NCBI GenBank assembly: GCA_964452495.1
Contig: CAYVMC010000018.1
Location: 1 to 38,354 of the forward strand
Direction of reading: 5' to 3'
Length of the DNA stretch: 38,354 nucleotides
From: CALUTH01 sp964452495
Lineage (GTDB): Bacteria > Cyanobacteriota > Vampirovibrionia > Gastranaerophilales > Gastranaerophilaceae
Shown here: piece by piece, positions 1-7,988 of the stretch
Numbering within the stretch: position 1 is the stretch's first letter
Layout: every line of letters starts with the position of its first letter
Translations under genes and position numbers: made by a program
The notes under the pieces: model-generated
What the model saw: the letters and a program-made list of their open reading frames with translations, nothing else
The model's database searches: none
Told to the model about the DNA's origin: nothing

Positions 1-36
1 TATTAATGGAAATTTTTTTAATGTCATGATAACAAA

Positions 37-195
37 TTGTTTAAAATGTGACCAAGGTAAATGGGGCAAAATTAAGAAATTAGTACATTCTGATATTTAT
101 TTAATTAATTGAAATATTATTTTGTTTTATATATATTTGTTAATATATAAATCTTTGATTACGAAATATTGGTCACATTTTAAACAAAATGTGAC
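37..195. promoter_or_regulatory. Paired inverted repeats upstream of GT2 gene
   Basis: An 18-base sequence at 37-54 (ttgtttaaaatgtgacca) recurs as its exact reverse complement at 170-187, 115 bases away. The right copy is also half of a tighter palindrome: gtcacatttt (172-181), spacer aaac, aaaatgtgac (186-195). The half-site aaaatgtgac therefore occurs three times. The palindrome ends about 14 bases before the Shine-Dalgarno (aaaggag) of the glycosyltransferase at 221. This looks like an operator pair for a dimeric regulator that could loop. It lacks the T-run of a terminator. The regulator is unknown. Confidence 0.5.
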
Positions 196-220
196 GATAA
201 AGATGTTAAAGGAGTAGAGT

Positions 221-1252
221 ATGCATAATCCGGACGCAATGTTTTCGATAATAATACCGGTATATAATGTTGCACCTTATTTAAAGGAATGTCTTGATAG
301 TATTATTAATCAAACTTTCAAAGATTTTGAAGTGATATGTGTAAATGACGGTTCAACGGATAATTCACTTGAAATATTGAACGAATATGCCCAAAAGGAT
401 GATCGTATAAAGGTTTACAGTCAGGAAAATCAAGGTTCCGGAGTAGCCCGCAACTATGGTCTTGATATGGCAAAAGGGAAATATATTGCGTTTGTAGATC
501 CTGATGACTGGATAGAATTAAACCATCTGGAAACACTGTATAATACCTTTCAGAAAACCGGTGTTGAAGTTATAGAGTTTGATTTTAAAACAATTAATGA
601 TATTACAAAGGAGATTAAATATTGTACGTATGGGCAGCAGCGTAAAAATCTGGGTTGTAAAAAGGATTTATTTAAAAATCCGTATTTTAACTGGAAAGAT
701 TTCTCCGGTTCTAGGAGATTAGATTATCGAAGTGCTGTGTGGTATAGGGTGTATACGCACGACTTTGTTAAAACAAATGATTTGAGATTTTCACCAACCT
801 GGGCAGCAGAAGACAGGCTTTTCTCATACGGTGGACTTGTAACGGCAGAAAAAATATATTATTTGAACGAGTATCTCTATAACTATCGTCAACGTCAGGG
901 ATCAATTGTTAATACAAAATTAAAACGTCCCTCTGATATATTTACTGTTATAAAAAGCTTTGAAGAGTTTCTGACTCAGAAGGGTTTGTTAGATGAATTC
1001 AAGGAAGACTTCTCCTATTCCAAGATTTATCAGGTCGCATGTAGTTATAAAGGAGTTCCGGATGAGCAAAAGGAGAGTTATCTGGATAGAGCGAAACAGG
1101 AATTATCGGCGGATGAATACAAAAAATGTATGGATATGATAAAGAAAAAAGATAAATCTTTTGCAGAACAAGTATTTTCTGTAAAAAACCGGTATGAAAA
1201 TCTCGTTAAAACTAAAGTAGTAACTGTACTTGGGCATGAGTTTGTATTTTAG
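221..1252 (+). CDS. GT2-family glycosyltransferase
   Basis: A 343-residue GT-A fold family 2 glycosyltransferase that probably transfers a sugar from a nucleotide-sugar donor onto a cell-surface glycan. The N-terminus shows the family signature: a strand SIIIPVYN at about residues 9-16, then CLDSI, VICVNDGSTDNS, and the metal-binding acidic motif VDPDDW near residue 92 (PDD in place of the usual SDD). The start is supported by aaaggag 5-6 bases upstream of the ATG. The C-terminal 120 residues are charged and helical and do not identify a substrate. The gene stands alone behind an inverted-repeat leader. It resembles the two GT2 genes at the other end of the window (35961-37951) in its N-terminal half. 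Family is confident, acceptor and sugar unknown. Confidence 0.85.
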   Translation: MHNPDAMFSIIIPVYNVAPYLKECLDSIINQTFKDFEVICVNDGSTDNSLEILNEYAQKDDRIKVYSQENQGSGVARNYGLDMAKGKYIAFVDPDDWIELNHLETLYNTFQKTGVEVIEFDFKTINDITKEIKYCTYGQQRKNLGCKKDLFKNPYFNWKDFSGSRRLDYRSAVWYRVYTHDFVKTNDLRFSPTWAAEDRLFSYGGLVTAEKIYYLNEYLYNYRQRQGSIVNTKLKRPSDIFTVIKSFEEFLTQKGLLDEFKEDFSYSKIYQVACSYKGVPDEQKESYLDRAKQELSADEYKKCMDMIKKKDKSFAEQVFSVKNRYENLVKTKVVTVLGHEFVF

Positions 1253-1302
1253 TTGTTATGATGCTATCAATGGGACTTTATTAACAAAATTTTGTAAACT
1301 TC

Positions 1303-1330
1303 TGGACGGCGTTTTTTTTTGGTGTATAAT
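1303..1330 (+). promoter_or_regulatory. Probable sigma-70 promoter of accD operon
   Basis: A perfect -10 box tataat lies at 1325-1330, with a weak -35 (tggacg, 1303-1308) 16 bases upstream. It starts about 55 bases ahead of accD. A 12-base palindrome acaaaattttgt sits just upstream at 1284-1295. Confidence 0.45.
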
Positions 1331-1392
1331 CTAAATGTATTTTTATAATTAATTGTGTATTAGTTTTATAAGCGGAGTTTGATAGTAATTTT

Positions 1393-2259
1393 ATGACTAT
1401 TCAGGATTGGTTTGAAAAACGAAAAGAAGCACAGATTAGACGCCGTGAAGCTGAAAAGCAGATGGAAGATGACGGGCAGCCGAGTTTGTGGACCAAATGT
1501 ATTCATTGCGAAAATCAAATTTTAAAAACTGATTTGGAAGAAAATATGATGGTATGTCCTGTATGTGAGTATCATTACAGAATAAACGCTAAAAAGCGTA
1601 TTAAGCTTTTATTTGATGACGACTCATTTGTGGAAAGGTTTAAAAATATTAAACCAACAGATCCGCTGCAATTTGTTGATACAGAGCCTTACAAAGACAG
1701 ACTGGAAAAAGCGCATTCCAAGACAAATCTTGATGAAGCGGTTATAACAGGTACCGGCACAATAAAAGGACATAGAGTTGCGGCAGCAATAATGGATTTT
1801 GATTATATGGGCGGTTCTATGGGCAGTGTTGTGGGAGAAAAAGTTACACGAATAATGGAAGAAGCGGTTAAACAAAATATCCCGATGATAGCAATAACTT
1901 CCTCAGGCGGTGCAAGAATGCAGGAGAGTGCATTAAGTCTTATGCAGATGGCAAAGACTTCCTGTGCTGTTGGAAAGCTTGATGAAGCAGGTATTTTGTA
2001 TATAAACGTACTTACAGAACCCACTTTCGGCGGTATTACGGCAAGTTTTGGCACTCTGGGAGATATAATTATCGCAGAACAGGGGGCGCGTATCGGCTTT
2101 GCCGGAAGAAGAGTTATTGAACAGACAATCAGACAAAGTCTGCCGGCGGATTTCCAAACAGCAGAGTATCTGTTAAAATACGGTCAGGTCGATATTATTT
2201 CTAAGAGGTCAGAGCTGAGGGATAAGCTTGCAGATGTTCTTAGTATGCATGGAGTATAG
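1393..2259 (+). CDS. accD: Acetyl-CoA carboxylase carboxyltransferase subunit beta
   Basis: The beta half of the carboxyltransferase that moves the carboxyl group from carboxybiotin-BCCP to acetyl-CoA, making malonyl-CoA for fatty-acid synthesis in the cytoplasm. At 288 residues it has normal length. The N-terminal zinc ribbon is intact: C36-x2-C39 and C55-x2-C58. The crotonase-like core shows the glycine-rich oxyanion segment SSGGARMQE and the strand PTFGGITASFGTLGD. It heads an operon: accA follows after three bases, then prmA and kdsB. Its own ribosome site is weak (ggag about 15 bases upstream). accA and accD together form the alpha2-beta2 enzyme, so adjacency favours balanced expression; accB and accC are not in this window. 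Confidence 0.97.
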   Translation: MTIQDWFEKRKEAQIRRREAEKQMEDDGQPSLWTKCIHCENQILKTDLEENMMVCPVCEYHYRINAKKRIKLLFDDDSFVERFKNIKPTDPLQFVDTEPYKDRLEKAHSKTNLDEAVITGTGTIKGHRVAAAIMDFDYMGGSMGSVVGEKVTRIMEEAVKQNIPMIAITSSGGARMQESALSLMQMAKTSCAVGKLDEAGILYINVLTEPTFGGITASFGTLGDIIIAEQGARIGFAGRRVIEQTIRQSLPADFQTAEYLLKYGQVDIISKRSELRDKLADVLSMHGV

Positions 2260-2262
2260 AAA

Positions 2263-3213
2263 ATGACAGTGTTGGAGTTTGAAAAACCGATTTTAGAAAT
2301 ACAAAAAAAGATAGATGAATTTAAAAAAATGAGTTTGGAGTCAGGCATGGACTTTAATGGTGAAATAGAAAGTCTTGAAAAACAGGCAGATGAGATTAAA
2401 AAAGAAATGTATGAGTCTTTAAAGCCGTCTCAAAAACTCCAGATTGCAAGACATAGTGAACGTCCGAATTTTCTGGATTATACAAATATGATGTGTGAAA
2501 GTTTTATAGAACTTCACGGTGATAGAGAAGGTTCGGATGATAGAGCTATAATCGGCGGGCTGGCTACAATTTCAGGGCGTAATGTTGTACTGATTGGTAC
2601 ACAAAAAGGAAAATCTACAAAAGAAAACCTTGAATATAATTTTGGTATGCCGCAGCCGCAGGGGTACCGAAAAGCGTTAAGATTATTTAAACACGCAGAA
2701 AAATTTAAACTCCCGATTATTACACTTATTGATACTCCGGGAGCGTATCCTGGGATTACTGCAGAACAGACAGGGCAAGGGATTGCTATTGCAGTAAACC
2801 TTAGAGAAATGTCTAAACTTACAGTTCCTGTTATTGCGGTTATTACCGGTGAGGGGTGCAGTGGCGGTGCATTGGGCTTAGCCGTTGCAAACAGAGTTTT
2901 TATGCTTGAGTATGCGTATTACACGGTTATTTCACCGGAAGGTTGTGCTTCAATCCTCTGGAGGGATGCAGCAAGAGCTGCTGATGCCGCTGATGCACTT
3001 AGGATTACCGCAGATGACCTGCTTCAATATGGTATTATAGACGGTAAAATCAATGAGCCGTTAGGCGGTGCTCATACTAATCCTCAGGATATGAGTGACA
3101 GACTTAAAAATGCACTTATAGGCGCATTGGAAGAATTGGATTCTTATTCACCTGATGAATTGAAGGCACAAAGGTACAGCAAATTCAGAGGAATGGGTGT
3201 GTTTAACGAATAA
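2263..3213 (+). CDS. accA: Acetyl-CoA carboxylase carboxyltransferase subunit alpha
   Basis: Partner of AccD in the carboxyltransferase of acetyl-CoA carboxylase. The 316-residue length matches the family. Recognisable segments are the N-terminal helical region, LIDTPGAYPGITAEQ, the oxyanion loop TGEGCSGGALGLA, and VISPEGCASILWRD near the C-terminus. The start codon follows the accD stop by three bases, and its Shine-Dalgarno (ggag, 2251-2254) lies inside the end of accD, which implies translational coupling. The downstream prmA ATG overlaps the accA stop by one base (taATG). No odd residues were noticed. Confidence 0.97.
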   Translation: MTVLEFEKPILEIQKKIDEFKKMSLESGMDFNGEIESLEKQADEIKKEMYESLKPSQKLQIARHSERPNFLDYTNMMCESFIELHGDREGSDDRAIIGGLATISGRNVVLIGTQKGKSTKENLEYNFGMPQPQGYRKALRLFKHAEKFKLPIITLIDTPGAYPGITAEQTGQGIAIAVNLREMSKLTVPVIAVITGEGCSGGALGLAVANRVFMLEYAYYTVISPEGCASILWRDAARAADAADALRITADDLLQYGIIDGKINEPLGGAHTNPQDMSDRLKNALIGALEELDSYSPDELKAQRYSKFRGMGVFNE

Positions 3214-4115
3214 TGGATAATTATTTTGAACTTATTATAGATATTAATCCTGCAATCTCTGATATAGTGTCTGATATTTGTTTTTCAAATTTTGACTGTG
3301 AAGGTGTTATTCTCGCAGAAGAAGCATATAAAGATTTGGAAATGATATCTACTACCGAGGGTGAATTAAAAGCGTTTCTCATTACCAATCCCGGAAAATC
3401 TAATATTGCAAAAGTTTTGACTGAGAATAGAAATTTGCTTTTAGAGCGTGGATTTAACGAAGAAGAGTTAGGAAGCTGGGAATTTACCATTCTGGAGAAG
3501 GAAAATCAGGACTGGTCAAAAAAATGGAAAGAAAAGTGGGATGTAACGCATGTAAGCGATAAAACAACTATTGTTCCGAGTTGGATTGAGTATAAAAGTA
3601 AATATCCCGATGAAGTTGTAATTATTCTTGACCCCGGATGTGCTTTTGGTACCGGTACACACTCTACAACACAGTTGTGTATGCAAGCAATTGAAAAATA
3701 TGTGAAATCGGGGGATTCAGTTGCTGATATCGGTATGGGGTCCGGAATTCTTGCTATTTGTGCAAAAAAGTTTGGTGCAGATTATGTTTACGGATGCGAC
3801 AATGATGAAACAGTTATTGATGTTGCAAAAGAAAATGCTGTTAAAAACAATGTAGAAGTGGTTTTTGAATTAAATACGGCAGACAAAGTTTATCAAGAGT
3901 TTGATTTTGTATGTGCAAATATTTTACATAACGTCCTTGCAGAGATTATGGGGGATTTGAAAAAGCTTATGAAAACTGGCGGCAAAATTGTGCTGAGCGG
4001 TATTCTTGATGAGAAAAAGGAAATTGTGCTTAAAGCTGTTGAAGCACATTCTCTAAAGGTTGTTGAAGAAACACACCTTAATCAATGGACGGCAATAGTA
4101 GCAGAGAGGGTATAA
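3213..4115 (+). CDS. prmA: Ribosomal protein L11 methyltransferase
   Basis: A class I SAM-dependent methyltransferase that methylates ribosomal protein L11. Its 300 residues match the family length. The N-terminal ~120 residues form the L11-recognition part. The catalytic half begins with the PrmA signature DPGCAFGTGTHSTT, followed by the SAM-binding motif I DIGMGSGILAI (the usual glycine at the first G position is kept), motif II CDND, and the NIL-type motif CANILHN. The start shares one base with the accA stop. It is the third gene of the accD operon. The link to its neighbours is probably expression level rather than pathway. Confidence 0.93.
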   Translation: MDNYFELIIDINPAISDIVSDICFSNFDCEGVILAEEAYKDLEMISTTEGELKAFLITNPGKSNIAKVLTENRNLLLERGFNEEELGSWEFTILEKENQDWSKKWKEKWDVTHVSDKTTIVPSWIEYKSKYPDEVVIILDPGCAFGTGTHSTTQLCMQAIEKYVKSGDSVADIGMGSGILAICAKKFGADYVYGCDNDETVIDVAKENAVKNNVEVVFELNTADKVYQEFDFVCANILHNVLAEIMGDLKKLMKTGGKIVLSGILDEKKEIVLKAVEAHSLKVVEETHLNQWTAIVAERV

Positions 4116-4117
4116 GT

Positions 4118-4846
4118 ATGGGAAAGACAGCTATTGTAATTCCTGCACGCTATGGTTCAAGCAGGCTTGAAGGAAAACCTCTTATCAAAGTTCTTGATAA
4201 GCCGATAATTCAATGGGTATGGGAAAAAGCAAAACGTTGTGATAACGCTGATATGGTAATAGTAGCAACGGATGATGAGAGAATTTATCAGGCAGTACAA
4301 GCCTTCGGCGGCGATGTCGAAATGACATCAACCGAACATAAAAGCGGTTCCGACAGAATTGCAGAGGTTGCTGTACGTCATCCGGAAATTGATATAATAG
4401 TAAATTTACAGGGGGATGAACCTCTAATCAGTCTTGATGATATCAATGCGGTGATTGGCGGGGTAAAAAATGATGAAACGGTAGATATTTCAACCCTTGT
4501 AAGAGAAATTAAGGACGAAGAGGAAGCAAATAATCCTAATTTGGTTAAGTGTGTATTTGATGTGAATAATTATGCACTTTATTTTTCCCGCTCCAAAATT
4601 CCTTTTGAGCGTAATGCCGGTATGAGTAAAATCTACGGTCACTTAGGAATTTATGGATATAGAAAAGAAGCTTTATTTAAAATGACAAAACTTCCGCAGA
4701 CAAATTTGGAAAAAGCAGAAAGTCTTGAGCAGCTGCGGGCGCTTCAGTCCGGTATGCGGATAAAGATAGCTGTGACTGATAATATTCCGGTTGGAATTGA
4801 TACCATTGAGGATTTAGAACACTTTAAACGATTAGTTGAAAAATAA
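4118..4846 (+). CDS. kdsB: 3-deoxy-manno-octulosonate cytidylyltransferase (CMP-KDO synthetase)
   Basis: Activates KDO with CTP to CMP-KDO, the donor used to add KDO to lipid A, so the cell should have an LPS-type outer membrane. The 242-residue protein starts with the nucleotidyltransferase signature PARYGSSRLEGKPL, then VNLQGDEPLI, HLGIYGYRKEAL and LEQLRALQSGMRI, all typical of KdsB. An in-frame ATG exists 33 bases earlier (4085), but that would overlap prmA by 31 bases and add residues the family lacks. The ATG at 4118 has gagaggg just upstream and begins MGKTAIVIPAR, as expected. It is the last gene of the operon, followed at once by a strong terminator. Confidence 0.95.
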   Translation: MGKTAIVIPARYGSSRLEGKPLIKVLDKPIIQWVWEKAKRCDNADMVIVATDDERIYQAVQAFGGDVEMTSTEHKSGSDRIAEVAVRHPEIDIIVNLQGDEPLISLDDINAVIGGVKNDETVDISTLVREIKDEEEANNPNLVKCVFDVNNYALYFSRSKIPFERNAGMSKIYGHLGIYGYRKEALFKMTKLPQTNLEKAESLEQLRALQSGMRIKIAVTDNIPVGIDTIEDLEHFKRLVEK

Positions 4847-4847
4847 T

Positions 4848-4876
4848 AAAAAACCGGTTTTTGAAAACCGGTTTTT
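4848..4876. terminator. Rho-independent terminator, kdsB operon
   Basis: The sequence aaaaccggtttt occurs twice, separated by about one base, so it folds as a hairpin with a CCGG core flanked by A and T runs and ends in ttttt. It lies two bases after kdsB and 22 bases from the end of the convergent gene at 4898, so it can serve both directions. Confidence 0.85.
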
Positions 4877-4897
4877 ATATGCAGTACGTAAGTTTTA

Positions 4898-6331
4898 TTA
4901 TTCTTTGGGTTCTTTTGGTTCTTTTAGTTGAGCTTCTATCTCTTTATCTGTATAAAGATTTGCAGCTGTATTATTATTAATATTATTAATTAACTTTTCA
5001 AATTGCTCAAGTTTGATAGAATTTCCACCATCAGCATATTTGTTGAAGATTGCAACTAGTTGTAAAGTATCAAATGAATCTATATCAACGGTTTGAAGAA
5101 GTTCATCTTGTCTGCCTTTTTTATAATTACTATTATTAAGGGCATGTTCAGCATCTGCATTATATCCGTTTGCCATTGCTATAAATTCATCAAATGTGAT
5201 TTCACCGTTACCATCTAAGTCAAGTTGTTTGAATATCTTTTCTGCCTTAATATTCTTACCCACAGTAATTTTTGACTCAGGGCTGTGGTTAGTTAAATTG
5301 TTCATCAGTGTGTAGCTTTCTGCTACTGCTTCCTCGGTATCGGCAATTTTTCCATTCGGGGCTTTTGATGCATCTTGTGTAGTTGTAACTACAGTTGCAC
5401 CATCTGCGGTCTTACTTGATGTTATAATCATTGCCTTGTTTACCGCTTGCCCTTTTGTATTTACTTCGCACTTATCGTCGTTTTCTTGGTTTTTATAAGC
5501 ATCATTACCGAAGTCTGTTTTATTTTCATCAGGTAATGTAAATTTGCTGCCATTATCTTTGTATGCTTTTCCGCCGTATACTAAGTAAATGTTACCTGCA
5601 TCATCTTGTTTCAATTCAAAACCTTTTGGCAATGCTGCAGAATCAAGTCCTTTTAAGTTCTCTTTGGCACCAATTGATTTCCAGAATTTAGCCCTTGCTT
5701 CTTTAATTTTATTAGGATCAGTAATTGGTTTAAGATCGTTCAAATCGTACGCATTATTTTTGATTCCTGCTTCTTTCTTATTAGCATTGGGGTTATCTTT
5801 TTCATCGTCTGGATCAGCTGCCTTAGTATTTGGATTAGCTGCATCAGCATTTGGATTAGCTGCCTTAGCATTTGGATTAGCTGCCTCAGCATTTGGATTC
5901 GCTGTATTAGCATTTGGATCGTTTCCGTTAGCTCCGTTGTTGTCAGTTACTTTGCTTGCGCCAAGTAATGAATACTGTCCGGGGATGTACGGAGTATAAG
6001 TACTGTATAAACCTGTGCTGGTGCTGCCGCAATTGCAATTGCAGTTGCCGCTGCCATTGCCATTAACGCTGCCAGCTGGTTGTCTGCCGCTAAAGAAATT
6101 TGTGCCGCCGCCAAATCCAAAACCGCCGCTAAATAGGTTGCTGACCAGTCCCATGCCTAAGCCCATGCCAAACATTGACCAGAATCCGCCAAATCCAAAA
6201 CCGCCGCTGCAACGTGTGCTGCGTCTTGAGCTGCCGTTAAATATGTTGATAATTTTTGTACTTTTGATATTTACGCTGCCGCGACTGCGACTATGTCTTG
6301 CATCGAAATTACATGGTAAAACCCAGACCAT
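4898..6331 (-). CDS. EF-hand protein with Gly-rich and Asn/Pro/Ala repeat regions
   Basis: A 477-residue protein of unknown function. Residues 42-82 are glycine/phenylalanine-rich (GFGFGG twice) around a hydrophobic stretch (MFGMGLGMGLV). Residues 96-101 read NCNCNC. Residues 144-171 are four heptads of the form ANPNAxA. Residues 371-382 form a canonical calcium-binding EF-hand loop (DLDGNGEITFDE), with a degenerate second one near 432-443. The C-terminus is KEPKEPKE. No classical signal peptide is visible, yet the composition looks like that of a surface or secreted protein. The start has a good Shine-Dalgarno (gagga, 7 bases upstream). Its promoter region carries an HLR1-like element at 6410-6427. 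It is transcribed alone, between two terminators. Confidence 0.85.
   Translation of the reverse strand: MVWVLPCNFDARHSRSRGSVNIKSTKIINIFNGSSRRSTRCSGGFGFGGFWSMFGMGLGMGLVSNLFSGGFGFGGGTNFFSGRQPAGSVNGNGSGNCNCNCGSTSTGLYSTYTPYIPGQYSLLGASKVTDNNGANGNDPNANTANPNAEAANPNAKAANPNADAANPNTKAADPDDEKDNPNANKKEAGIKNNAYDLNDLKPITDPNKIKEARAKFWKSIGAKENLKGLDSAALPKGFELKQDDAGNIYLVYGGKAYKDNGSKFTLPDENKTDFGNDAYKNQENDDKCEVNTKGQAVNKAMIITSSKTADGATVVTTTQDASKAPNGKIADTEEAVAESYTLMNNLTNHSPESKITVGKNIKAEKIFKQLDLDGNGEITFDEFIAMANGYNADAEHALNNSNYKKGRQDELLQTVDIDSFDTLQLVAIFNKYADGGNSIKLEQFEKLINNINNNTAANLYTDKEIEAQLKEPKEPKE
5819..5919. repeat. 21-base in-frame tandem repeat
   Basis: About four and a half units of a 21-base repeat (core agcatttggattagctgc) encode the ANPNAxA heptads of the EF-hand protein. 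Units differ mostly at the codon for the variable x residue. Unit length is a multiple of three, so copy-number change would keep the frame. Confidence 0.85.
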
Positions 6332-6409
6332 AATTTTATCCTCTTATTTTGTACTGCTTATATATATAAAGTATATAAAATTGATAGGATTTCATTTTCA
6401 AGATATTTT

Positions 6410-6427
6410 GTTACAAAACTTAATATA
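6410..6427 (+). promoter_or_regulatory. HLR1-like element (RpaB-type site)
   Basis: GTTACAAA-AC-TTAATATA. The first half matches the cyanobacterial HLR1 half-site (G/T)TTACA(T/A)(T/A); the second half after a 2-base spacer is degenerate. It is about 80-95 bases upstream of the minus-strand EF-hand gene. Because the core is the palindrome ttgttacaa, it could be read in either direction. The 14-mer ttacaaaacttaat inside it recurs exactly at 21109 and 27985. Confidence 0.45.
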
Positions 6428-6517
6428 AACTGCTGTGGTTTAGTAATAATTAGAAAAAATAAAATACGAGAATAATGTCTAGATTAGAACTTGTATATCA
6501 ATAGTATATATTATGCT

Positions 6518-6548
6518 AAAACGGACACATATATGTGTCCGTTTTTTT
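6518..6548 (-). terminator. Rho-independent terminator after the M20 peptidase gene
   Basis: Stem aaaacggacacat / atgtgtccgtttt with a two-base loop sequence at the centre, flanked by T runs on both strands. It starts about 20 bases beyond the stop of the minus-strand peptidase gene. Confidence 0.8.
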
Positions 6549-6568
6549 ATGTCAAATTTTACAATATT

Positions 6569-7798
6569 TTATGAATTATAAATACTAAAAAAATTCTTGA
6601 GTATTTCATATCCTTTTATCATTGTCTTGTAATTTACTCTTTCTTCTGCAGAGTGCATATTATATACATCAGCCGAACCAACCAGAAAAGGAATAAATTT
6701 CTCGCCGTGTTTGTTTTTGTTATTTGCGTAAATATGTGTTTCTGCTCCAGCATGGAATGACTCAACAGAATTTTTTATCCCTGCCATTTCGCTTGCTTTT
6801 GTGTGAACTTCCGGTATAAAATCATCATCGGATTTTTCAAATGGCAACAGGTGTACTGAAAACTCAATCTCTGCTTGTGCAAGTCCAGCATACTTCTTGT
6901 TGAAATTCTCAATATAATTAATCATTATATGTTTGAGTTCTTGTTCTTTTTGAAGGTCGGAGCTTCTTATTGAGTAAGAAACCTTTGCAAGAGTATTAAT
7001 TATATTCGTTGATGAACGGTCTACAATTTCTGTAATGTAGTCTTTGGAATTGACATTGTCATCAATAATGGCTTTAACTGCGTTTTGTATTCCGCCGCCT
7101 GCTATAGCACCGATGTTACAGGAGGTTACAATACCAGTTTTGTCTTTGTAGTAAACTCCTTGAGGAAAATGGTTTATAAGCTCGCAAACCAGTTTTACGG
7201 CGTTTAATCTTGATTCATCATCAATATCAATGCCGGAATGTCCGCCTTTTAATGCCTGTACGGTCACTTTAACATTGGTATAGCCCGCTCCTGCTATCTG
7301 TAATTGTCCCAGTTTGTCAGCATCTAATACAAGAACGTATTTTGAGTCAATTCTGTTAAATTCAGCATTTTCAATCCCGCTCATCCCTGTTTCTTCGTCT
7401 CTCGTAAACAGAATTTCGAGTCCGCCGTGTTTAATATTGCTGTTTTTGACGTCTTTTGCAAGTTTAAGAGCACAGGCTACACCTGCTTTATCATCGGCTC
7501 CCAGAGTTCTGCCGTTTGCTCTGATATAATCGTCGTCCAAAATAAGTTCAACAGGTGAGGCATCTCCTACAACATCCATGTGTGCTGATAATAAAATAGG
7601 CTGTTTGGTTGTATCTGTTGCGGGAAGTTTCAAGTATAAATTCCCGTAATTATCACTTTCGCATGGAATTTCATTTTCTTTTGCAAAATTTTTTATCCAT
7701 TCAATTACTTGTTCTTCTTTTTTGGATGGACTTGGAATTTGTGCCAGTGAACAAAAAATATCTATTAATTCATTTTCTTTTCTAATACTATTGAGCAC
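6569..7798 (-). CDS. M20-family metallopeptidase (PepT/PepD-like)
   Basis: A cytoplasmic two-zinc aminopeptidase of the M20 family, probably acting on di- or tripeptides. The 409 residues show the metal-site motifs in order: SAHMDVVG (His and Asp ligand), LGADDKAG (bridging Asp), TRDEETGMSG (catalytic and ligand Glu), LDADKLG, the dimerisation-domain motif GGHSGIDID, and the C-terminal ligand region HAGAETHIYA. The start codon is GTG, supported by aaggagg seven bases upstream; no nearby ATG fits better. The upstream zinc-ribbon frame ends inside this gene (stop at 7788-7790), an 11-base overlap, so the two are probably coupled. It is likely the last gene of the minus-strand cluster that begins at 10509. 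PepT-like is my best subfamily guess. Confidence 0.88.
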   Translation of the reverse strand: MLNSIRKENELIDIFCSLAQIPSPSKKEEQVIEWIKNFAKENEIPCESDNYGNLYLKLPATDTTKQPILLSAHMDVVGDASPVELILDDDYIRANGRTLGADDKAGVACALKLAKDVKNSNIKHGGLEILFTRDEETGMSGIENAEFNRIDSKYVLVLDADKLGQLQIAGAGYTNVKVTVQALKGGHSGIDIDDESRLNAVKLVCELINHFPQGVYYKDKTGIVTSCNIGAIAGGGIQNAVKAIIDDNVNSKDYITEIVDRSSTNIINTLAKVSYSIRSSDLQKEQELKHIMINYIENFNKKYAGLAQAEIEFSVHLLPFEKSDDDFIPEVHTKASEMAGIKNSVESFHAGAETHIYANNKNKHGEKFIPFLVGSADVYNMHSAEERVNYKTMIKGYEILKNFFSIYNS

Positions 7799-7988
7799 GG
7801 AAAAACCTCCTTCCTGTTCCTTCTTTTCCGATTTTGACTGAAACTTTTGCTCCGCATCGCGGGCAGTAACCTGTATATGCGGTTCCTTCCTTGTTTTTAT
7901 AAATTCTTCCGTAGGTAGAACAGCACGAAAACCATATCCCGAGAAATTTTCGCGGGGTTATTTCTTCTTGTTTATTTTCTTTGTCCGT
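7788..7988 (-). CDS. Small conserved-looking zinc-ribbon protein, non-canonical start
   Basis: An open frame between the GHL10 gene and the peptidase encodes a compact domain: WFSCCSTYGRIY, then GTAYTGYCPRCGAKV, ending IGKEGTGRRFFRAQ. The CC...CPRC cysteines suggest a zinc ribbon. The sequence looks like a genuine small protein family, though I cannot search for it. The frame has no ATG, GTG or TTG between its upstream stop (8004-8006) and the domain. The interval given uses an ACG codon at 7986-7988, which has aaggag eight bases upstream (66 residues). An ATA at 7959-7961 is the alternative nearer the domain. A -1 frameshift from the Lys-rich tail of the GHL10 gene, or a base error in the A-rich tail, would also explain it. 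The C-terminus overlaps the GTG start of the peptidase by 11 bases. Confidence 0.6.
   Translation of the reverse strand, partial: TDKENKQEEITPRKFLGIWFSCCSTYGRIYKNKEGTAYTGYCPRCGAKVSVKIGKEGTGRRFFRAQ

Noticed and set aside
4085..4117. Earlier start for kdsB
   Set aside because: Would overlap prmA by 31 bases and add residues not seen in the family; the ATG at 4118 has a ribosome site.
5589..6428. Two long plus-strand open frames opposite the EF-hand gene (Ala/Leu/Phe-rich and Pro/Leu-rich)
   Set aside because: They mirror the repeats of the real minus-strand gene, which has the ribosome site and a true EF-hand.
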